Shown here piece after piece: positions 50,101-60,168 of a stretch of DNA of 64,000 bases (its first letter is position 1; the number at the start of each line of letters is the position of its first letter). The notes beneath the pieces were generated by a model, which was not told where the DNA came from, made no database searches, and saw only the letters and a program-made list of their open reading frames with translations. The stretch is taken from assembly GCA_020152595.1 (NCBI GenBank), contig JAIGNY010002073.1, positions 765,001 to 829,000 of the forward strand, in the 5' to 3' direction. The DNA is from Chiridota heheva (taxonomy: Eukaryota; Echinodermata; Holothuroidea; Apodida; Chiridotidae). Position numbers and translations under genes: made by a program.

Positions 50101-53100
50101 TATATCAGATGTGCGCTCATGGGGCAGCCTCTGCTATGTGTAAATGGTAATCCCTGAAGGGATGATAAGTATATATCAGATGTGCGCTCATGGGGCAGCC
50201 TCTGCTATGTGTAAATGGTAATCCCAGAAGGGATGATTAGTATATATCAGATGTGCGCTCATGGGGCAGCCTCTGCTATGTGTAAATGGTAATCCCTGAA
50301 GGGATGATTAGTATATATCAGATATGCACTCATGGGGCAGCCTCTGCTATGTGTAAATGGTAATCCCTGAAGGGATGATTAGTATATTTCAGATATGCGC
50401 TCATGGGGCAGCCTCTGCTATGTGTAAATGGTAATCCCTGAAGGGATGATTAGTATATATCAGATATGCGCTCATGGGGCAGCCTCTGCTATGTGTAAAT
50501 GGTAATCCCCGAAGGGATGATTAGTATATATCAGATATGCGCTCATGGGGCAGCCTCTGCTATGTGTAAATGGTAATCCCTGAAGGGATGATTAGTATAT
50601 ATCAGATATGCACTCATGGGGCAGCCTCTGCTATGTGTAAATGGTAATCCCTGAAGGGATGATTAGTATATATCAGATATGCGCTCATGGGGCAGCCTCT
50701 GCTATGTGTAAATGGTAATCCCTGAAGGGATGATTGTTTTTCCTGCATCTTTATGTTTGAACTTATTCTACATGTAGTGAAAACTTCATGAAATTTGCTG
50801 AGGGACAGATTTGGTTTATTTCAAATTTGCATTAGGGTTGCAGTAGGGGCTAATTCTTTACTGAATAAATCTGAGTTCACATGGTCTAATATGCATTTAC
50901 ATGTTTAGTTCTTTTTGTCTCTCCTCTTAGATTCCTTGCCTAGAGATCTAGCCCAGCCCATGTTCCATTTGGAAAACATCTCACAAGAAATTGAAACACA
51001 GCAAGCCAAGATTAATAAAATGAAAAAGGAGATTGAACAGAAAAGAATAACAAATTCAGACAGGTTAGTCATGACTGTTTTTTGACGATTTGGAGAACAT
51101 CTTTATGATTCAATGGGTGAAAATCACCATTTAATTTTTTATATGTAAATCTGCTCAAATATGTTAGATTTATTGTGAGGAATGTTGCTTGTTTGTTTTG
51201 TATTCTTAAAACAGGAAAATTACCCAAGTGTATCTTTACAGTTAACTGGCTGTTTTATAGACAAATAAATAACAGTTTTCTCATAGTCCTGACTGAAGTG
51301 GAAAGATTATTGTTGTTCTTTTCAGCAGTACAACAAGCAGCTCCAGGAACGCTCTTGCGATAGAAGAAGCTTCTTTGATTGGTCTGAAGTTTGAGCAAGC
51401 TAGATTACTTTGCATGATGGAGGTAACCATGACCGACTACCAGTTATCAGTGATGAAGGTAGGTGTAATAGAGGGGGAGGTCCATGAAGAACAAATACTG
51501 ATGGGCGTTTTTAAGGGAGGTAGCTGTGCAGAAAGAAAATCAGGAATGTTACTCATTTATTATATCTCTACTGTTTTCTGAAGTACTCAAATCTCTGTCT
51601 CCTTGCATTGATCTTTTTGGTGGTAAGCTGAATTTTATTGGGACAGCCTTTATTTAAAAGTGGCAAGCTGAGACGATCTTGTATTGTTTCATGAGTACCT
51701 TATACACTCAGGTTTGACACATTTCAAGTTCTGTGGCAGTGACAGCACAGCAGCATATTTCCCAATAAGTTGTTACAAATAGCAGGTTGACGAACACTGA
51801 AAAAAGATCAAAGAAAGCACAAAATGATTGTGACGTCAGTGTCAATCATTTAAAATATTTTTGAATAATCAAGTTTTGCTTCATCTTTTCTAAAGAATTT
51901 CAAATCTGATAAAAGTTTCAATTGAGTCTTTGATATCCATTTTTCATTTTGCAAAGATTATTTTCAAGATTTTTAAAATTTGCCACTGGATATCAAGGAT
52001 TGTATTTGCTGTTCTTTTTACAACAGAGAAGAGATCTTTCAGAAAACAAATCAATCAGCTGTCATCTACCAACCAATCAGATGCAGTCTATATTTAGTGC
52101 CACTGTTAGTGCGGGTGATGAGGGCTATCAGTTTGGGCTCGGTACAGCAGATGGCAGAGATGGTGTATTCATAGACAGATGCCCACATGGAACCAGGATA
52201 AGATCTGGAGATAGGTAAATACTCTCATTAATCACAAATAGTATATTATTGTTGTAGTAGGGAAAAGAAAGGTTTTTCACTTGTACACTTTACTTGATAA
52301 TGCTGACAAGTGGTGCTTTTAGGTTGCTTATTTGAAATAACTTAAAGGATTATTGGTGCCGCATGTTTCTATATTTGATGTTACTGAAGAACCAGGGAAA
52401 ATGAGCAAAAAGATGCACAGACATGGTTTAGGATTATAGATGTCTCTTCGTCTGTGCAGCTGACGGCTCGTCTTTCTACTCCTCAAACATGTGTTTTATA
52501 GCATTTAGCTTACCTTCTCTTGAGGTGCATTATTTATTCTTTGATTTATTTCAACCTTTCTATCTGCTGTAAAGTTACTGATTGCAGAAGAATACTTAAA
52601 ATATTGCAGGAGTTGCCCTGAAAACCACAAATAGTATACTCGCTCCATTTTTGACAGAATTTTGGAAATCAATAATCACTGCGTGCTGAATTCGTCCATT
52701 GCTGATGTGAACACAAAGTTAAACAGCACCTCTACAGCAACATTGGTCCTACTCAGAGAAATGGATCATGATGTCATCCATTTAAATGCAAAGGTCACTG
52801 ACCTTGAAGAGCAATTAGAGTCAGCAGCTACATGTCTAGAGGAGGATCATAGGGAGGCAGATTTCCTCAGGGAGGAGGTCTTGAAACTCAAGTAAGAAAA
52901 TCTGTATTGTTCTTGATACCTCTACGAGTTTATCATCATATGTTGACTAGGTTTAAATTGTACCCCTAAACATCTTTTTGATCATGTAATTTGACTGCTG
53001 GAAAATTATGTCACAAAATCCATGGTTTCAATAAGTAGTGACTTTCTAATCTCACATCATTACTTTATAGTAATATGTTCCAAAATAAAGCTAGAAAATT

Positions 53101-56100
53101 AACTGCATCTTGTTAGCAAATAAGCTTCATCTGTTTTCCTGTGCATTATGACAAATGGCAGTGTTTAAATTGCAGATAAAGTGTGGGGGCTTTTGAGCAG
53201 AATTTGGGAGTGTCAAAAAGTCTGTCAGTACATGGGACACATTTAGAATTGCATTTATTCTATAATCTGCCTCAAAAATATTCAAAAATGAATATTTTAA
53301 AAATTGAAATTATTTCTTTAATAATTCGAGTCGAGGTAACTTAGAGATATTCATCACAGAATGGATTAAATCCAGCTACATATGTTCCTGCAGTTGCTTT
53401 TCATTATCTGATTTCATAAAAAATTGTTGCTTATATAAGTAAATTTCTTGATTTGTAATTCTTTTGGATTTGTAATAGTTGGATGCATTGAACTAAAAAA
53501 TAAGTGCAGTAAGTGTTGTGTCTCTTAGTAGTTAATATGACATTAATAGACCATTGCCTGTTTTCATATAATCAAATTGTTCGTCCCTTTCACCTTGTAA
53601 GTTTGTTAAGTTTTATTCTCACCTTGGTTTTGCTAAGAATCATGTTGTTTTACTATCTTGTTCATTTGTGTTTTATTTTTAATGCAATTCATTTTTTCCA
53701 TCCAGAGACTCTTTAGAATTGCCAAATCCACAGGTCCATCAGCAACATGTGAGTCAGACTTTCTCTATGGGTTTCACAGCTGTGCCATCTAAGTGTTCTT
53801 AGAAATATTGATCAAATTGTGGAAAATATTATATGAATGTTTGAAACATGCTTTTGAGCCCATAAATGGGACCTTTTTCTTTTTTGTAGTGTACAGGAAC
53901 TCTTTAAGTTAAAAGTACTGAGGAAAAGTAAAATTTGATCGAAAGTACATTACTTTTTTTGATAAAAAAGTATAGGTGACTTTTAAGACTTTTGTTTTAA
54001 GCTGTGCTGAAGTATAAACCATAGCAGCTACCATATTCAGGCATGTGAGACTTCAGCTATTCAGCTGATTGCAGCTATTTTCCAAGCTAATTTCACCTAT
54101 TTACTGCATAGTTGACAATACTTAGCTATTTTGATTAGAAAATTGATAAAGTTCAGCATGTGAGATTCAACTATTTAGCTGATTGCAGCTATTTTCCAAG
54201 CTAATTTCACCTATTTTCCAAGCTAATTTCACCTATTTTCCAAGCTAATTTCACCAATTTTCTGCATAGTTGACGATACTTAGCTATTTTGATGAGAAAA
54301 TTGATAAAGTTCAGCATGTGAGACTTCAGCTATTTAGCTGATTGCAGCTATTTTCCAAGCCAATTTCACCTATTTTCTGCATAATTGACAATACTTAGTT
54401 ATTTTGATAAGAAAATTGATCAATTTCAGCTATAAATCATTACTCACATGTCTGCATATTAAAGAAAAAGCTTTAATTGTAAGACTAACTGTTAAGTGCC
54501 ATTAAACAAAAACAAATTTAAAGTAAGGTCCATTGTGTAATAAAGATATAATACATTTTGTGTTATTAAGTTCTTGGGCATAGTTATATGTGTCACAATC
54601 AATCCTCCTGAACATTGTATTCCCATCGGCTTATTTTGTTCAAAATATATTGAAACAACTTTTTGCACATGAAACTGTGCTCAAAATTTCTGTGGAAGTC
54701 TTTAGTTCAGCTAAATTTTGCTTTTTTCACTAAATTGTCAGAAATAACTTATGTTTTCAAATCCCAATCAGTTCATTGCCTGTTGTTTATCACATTTGCT
54801 GTGAACAGGACAAAGCAGTGGTCTAGCAATACCTTTGACTTCCTTCTTTTTTTCAAAGAACAAAAACCAATTTCTATAACAGCTTACCAATTTCTATAAC
54901 AGCTTACCAATTTCTATAACAGCTTAAAATAAGGTAACTCACACAAGGATATAAGAACATGCTAAACAACTAATATAAAAACAGTTTAACGAGGTAATAA
55001 CAGTAAAAATTACTGTTCACAAAAAAAAGAACCCCACTCCTCTTCTGGACATGGTATTTTAAGTTCACTCTAATTTTGTAATTTGTAATAAAAGTACCTT
55101 TTTATTGTCTGCAGATTCTAGGATTTTAATTACTTTTGTTGTTCTTCCAAATTAGGCAGAGGTGTAACATCATGTATAATTGATTTATCACAATTTTGTT
55201 TAAGTAGGATTTTATCAATCACCTTGCTCTTTTACCACAGGTACTTTATGTTACAGAAAATCACATACCCAACAAGAACGATATCATAACACCAGAAAAC
55301 GTAAGAGCAATTTGATTAATTGTGTAAGGAAATAAAGCGTTGTTGTTAGGTAGGTACGGTGGCCGACTGGGATGCAAGGAATTTAATTTGTTGTATTGGT
55401 GTGTCTTCCATTCCAAGAATTGATAAATGTTGTAACTCAGGTACAGAACCAAACTTGTAATCAAATGGTGCTGGAATTAACTCCTGCATGAATTATGTCC
55501 TTATGCAAGATGCTTCAGACATTCATCAATCTACTCGGCTGATAATGAATACCAGTAGTGGTGGGGAGTTAATAACTTGTGGTGTCTTGTCCAAGGATAG
55601 TCAATGTCTCTAAAATGCTTGCACATTGCAAACCCAGGATAAGCACTGATATTATTGGGCTTGGGAAAGATTTTGACTGGAAATTTTAGTCCAGGAGAAA
55701 AAAATTAAATGTAAAATATTGCATCATATGACTTAAATTATTAAAAGACAAGTTATGGTGAGATGGTTATTGTTCAATGGTTATTGAAAATTCATTCTTT
55801 TTACTTAAGAGAGTCATGGATTGAAAGTTCATACTATGCCACTGAAAGCTCAATGGATTACCATCACATCTTTCCAAACTAACTCTTTAATCAACTTTTG
55901 AATAAGTCACTTATTGTCCTGATTTTCCTTTTGAAAACACAAGGCTGATTTCAAATTTTAATTTGTACCGTGTGTTGTGATAACATTCATCGGCTCACGA
56001 TCTCTTCATGATATTGTACTTTTTGAGGTGTACTTTGATAAACATGATCATCGAGGTATACAAACAACAATTACAAATTTTGGCAGTGAATCTCCATTGT

Positions 56101-59100
56101 TTACACGTTCTGGTTTCATATTATCAAAAACATAATACCCTGACACCTTTGCCAGATTTATGGAAATTTGATACAGAACATCATGTAGCAAATTTGTAAT
56201 GCACCTGGGTATAGGTTTTATGTATTTAAATATTTTGTAGTATATAAGTAATTGAAACAAAATCCATTTATATTTAAATACTCAAGCAGCCACTGGTGGT
56301 AGAGACTTGCAATCATTTAAATCAAATATTAATTAACTTTACTGTGATAACATTCATAGCTCACAATCTCTTCAGGTATGAAACTGTTTTGAGGGATACT
56401 TTGATAAACATAATTATCAGGGTAAACAAACAACTACAAATTTTGGCAGTGAGTCTGCATCATTGTTTACACGTTTTGGTTTCCATATTATTATTTTCCT
56501 GACAGCCTTTGCCAAAATGATGTAAGTACAGTACAACAAGTTGTTATGTGCACTGTGCTGGGAATAGATTTGGATACTAATAAGCCTGTAGTATAATAAA
56601 AAACATTGAAGCAAAATATTTATTAAGAAATCAATTTGTTGTCATTTATAATAACAGGTTCTTGCATAGAAAATACTTAAAAGATGATGGAGATACATGA
56701 AGGCATCTTATCATTCATTCATTGGAGATGCAATTAGTTATTGTATATATTTCTATCATTTACTGGAAGATTTACATTCTCTTTAACAGGAAGTCAAGAA
56801 AAATGTTGGTGATATTTTGCAAGAGATTGATAATGACATGCCCCTCTGGGAAGCCTTGAAAAGCTTCAGCAAGGCAAGCAAACACTACATATTCATCCTC
56901 TCTTAGCTTGTAACGTATTTGCTTCTCTCTTTTACCTTTCCCTTTCCACCTCTAATAACATGGTAGTGATCACATTTCCTGACCTGATGATAATGCAAAG
57001 CCTGTACATTGTTCCACACACATATCTGGAGAAAGACTGGAAATTGTAATCGCAATGGATTTAACTTTTTGTTGCAAATGGATGTTTGAAGTAGAAATCA
57101 AAAATGAATACCTTATTCTAATAAACCTGCTCTAATAAGTGCCCACCCAATATTTTGTGGCTGATAACATAATTTATTTCTTTAATGTGAAATCTTAGAA
57201 TAAGTTTTATTACATTTCTTTCTTATTTTGCATCTGACATTCAAGATGGTTTTGTGGTGGTTTATTGTGGGGCTATAGTAAACCTATAGAACCATTTCAC
57301 ACAATGCAGGTGGAATAGCACACTGCCTGGCTGCACACAACTCCAGAGTATGGGCGCTTATCAAGAAACTTTGGGCCTAAAAAGCAGAGCAATGCTTATT
57401 ATATTGAAAACGGTAGTATGAATGATTACTTGAGTGGGTGGGAAGCACCAGTGGAGTTGTAATGTTAGTCATCTTTAAATTGTGAAACCTTTTTGCAGCT
57501 ACTCTCTTTGTGATATATGACAGAAAGCATCATCTATTTACTTTTTATTTTAAAGGGTGAAATCCTAGAAGTGTTTAGAGAGGAACTACAAGAGGCAGGG
57601 AGACAAAAGCAGTACCTGGACCAACTCTACACCCTCATGCTGGAGAAGGCTCCGCACTTACTGCAGGTCATGGAGGAGGACAACGAGGCAAGGTGAGTGA
57701 TTCACCTTTCTAATTTATCATGAATTATACAATTCCCTATTACTGAAATATTTGCCTATTTTTGGTATTGAGCGTGTACTTTTCTGTATCGAGCATGCAC
57801 TTTATGGTATTGAGCATGTACTTTTTGGTATTGAGCATGTACTTTTCTGTATCGAGCATGTACTTTTTGATGAGCATGTATGTACTTTTGTGTATTGAGC
57901 ATGTACTTTTGGTAATGAGCATGTATGTACTTTTTGTGTATTGAGCATGTACTTTTAGGTATTGAACATGTACTTTTTGGTATTGAGCATGTACTTTTGT
58001 GTATTGAGCATGTACTTTTGTGTATTGAGCATGTACTTTTTAGTATTGAGCATGTACTTCTTGGTATTGAGCATGTACTTCTTAGTATTGAGCATGTACT
58101 TTTGTGTATTGAGCATGTACTTTTCGGTATTGAGCATGTACTCTTTAGTATTGAGCATGTACTTTTTAGTATTGAGCATGTACTTTTAGGTATTAAGCAT
58201 GTACTTTTTGGTATTGAGCATGTACTTTTGTGTATTGAGCATGTACTTTTGTGTATTGAGCGTGTACTTTTCGGTATTGAGCATGTACTTTTTAGTATTG
58301 AGCATGTACTTTTGTGTATTGAGCATGTACTTTTGTGTATTGAGCATGTACTTTTGTGTATTGAGCATGTACTTTTGCATTGAGCATGTACTTTTTAGTA
58401 TTGAGCATGTACTTTTAGTATTGAGCATGTACTTCTTGGTATTGAGCATGTACTTTTTGGTATTGAGCATGTACTCTTTAGTATTGAGCATGTACTTTTG
58501 TGTATTGAGCATGTACTTTTGTGTATTGAGCATGTACTTTTGTGTATTGAGCATGTACTTTTGGTATTGAGCATGTACTTTTAGTATTGAGCATGTACTT
58601 TTAGTATTGAGCATGTACTTCTTGGTATTGAGCATGTACTTCTTGGTATTGAGCATGTACTTCTTAGTATTGAGCATGTACTTTTGTGTATTGAGCATGT
58701 ACTTTTCGGTATTGAGCATGTACTCTTTAGTATTGAGCATGTACTTTTTAGTATTGAGCATGTACTTTTAGGTATTAAGCATGTACTTTTTGGTATTGAG
58801 CATGTACTTTTGTGTATTGAGCATGTACTTTTGTGTATTGAGCGTGTACTTTTCGGTATTGAGCATGTACTTTTTAGTATTGAGCATGTACTTTTGTGTA
58901 TTGAGCATGTACTTTTGTGTATTGAGCATGTACTTTTGTGTATTGAGCATGTACTTTTCGGTATTGAGCATGTACTTTTTAGTATTGAGCATGTACTTTT
59001 TAGTATTGAGCATGTACTTCTTGGTATTGAGCATGTACTTCTTGGTATTGAGCATGTACTTCTTAGTATTGAGCATGTACTTTTGTGTATTGAGCATGTA

Positions 59101-60103
59101 CTTTTCGGTATTGAGCATGTACTCTTTAGTATTGAGCATGTACTTTTTAGTATTGAGCATGTACTTTTAGGTATTAAGCATGTACTTTTTGGTATTGAGC
59201 ATGTACTTTTGTGTATTGAGCATGTACTTTTGTGTATTGAGCATGTACTTTTGTGTATTGAGCATGTACTTTTTAGTATTGAGCATGTACTTTTGTGTAT
59301 TGAGCATGTACTTTTGTGTATTGAGCATGTACTTTTGTGTATTGAGCATGTACTTTTCGGTATTAAGCATGTACTTTTTAGTATTGAGCATGTACTTTTT
59401 AGTATTGAGCATGTACTTCTTGGTATTGAGCATGTACTTTTTGGTATTGAGCATGTACTTTTGTGTATTGAGCTATATATATTTTTGGTATTAAGCCCTG
59501 TTGTATTGTGCTATGCACTTATTCAGTCTTGAGCCATGATATTGTTGTCAAACTATGTATGTCTTCAGACCAAAACAGTGTCCATTTTAAAGCAATGTGC
59601 AATCTCAGCAAGCAATGTACATTGTCAGTACTACTTCCTATTTTTTTACTTTTTTAATGCCCTGAAAAACATTTTACATTTTCATCTGTTGCCAACAGAT
59701 CTTTTAGTGTTTATGGCCCCAAAATGTAGAGCAGTCTCCTGGGCAATGTGATAAATAGTAATACTATTCAAATTTTTAGGAAAAAGCTAAAACCCCATAT
59801 TTTTACTAAAAGACAATATTTTATGATTTTTAGTATTTCTACTTGTTAAGATATTTGCATGTATCTAGCCTTTTTTATATTGATAACTTGTTTTTTATAC
59901 ATCATTTTCTACAGTTAAGTATTATCTGTAAATATTGCTATTTTAAAAAATTATAGAATTGAACCATTTAGGCATTTTTTTTTTTTTTTTACTATTATAT
60001 TTCCTACATTTTATTTCATTTTATGTGAAGTGTACTCATTACATTTATATTTATTGCCTGTAATGGGATAATAATAATTAATAATCTTAATCTTATCCAT
60101 ATA

Positions 60104-60168
<65 letters not shown>

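Noticed and set aside
49327-50735. CRISPR-like array
   Set aside because: Units are contiguous 71-bp repeats without unique spacers, in an intron of an animal gene.
57925-59532. Long plus- and minus-strand open frames of up to 282 codons
   Set aside because: They are produced by the 21-bp array whose period is a multiple of three; composition is a pure repeat and they lie in an intron with good flanking splice sites.
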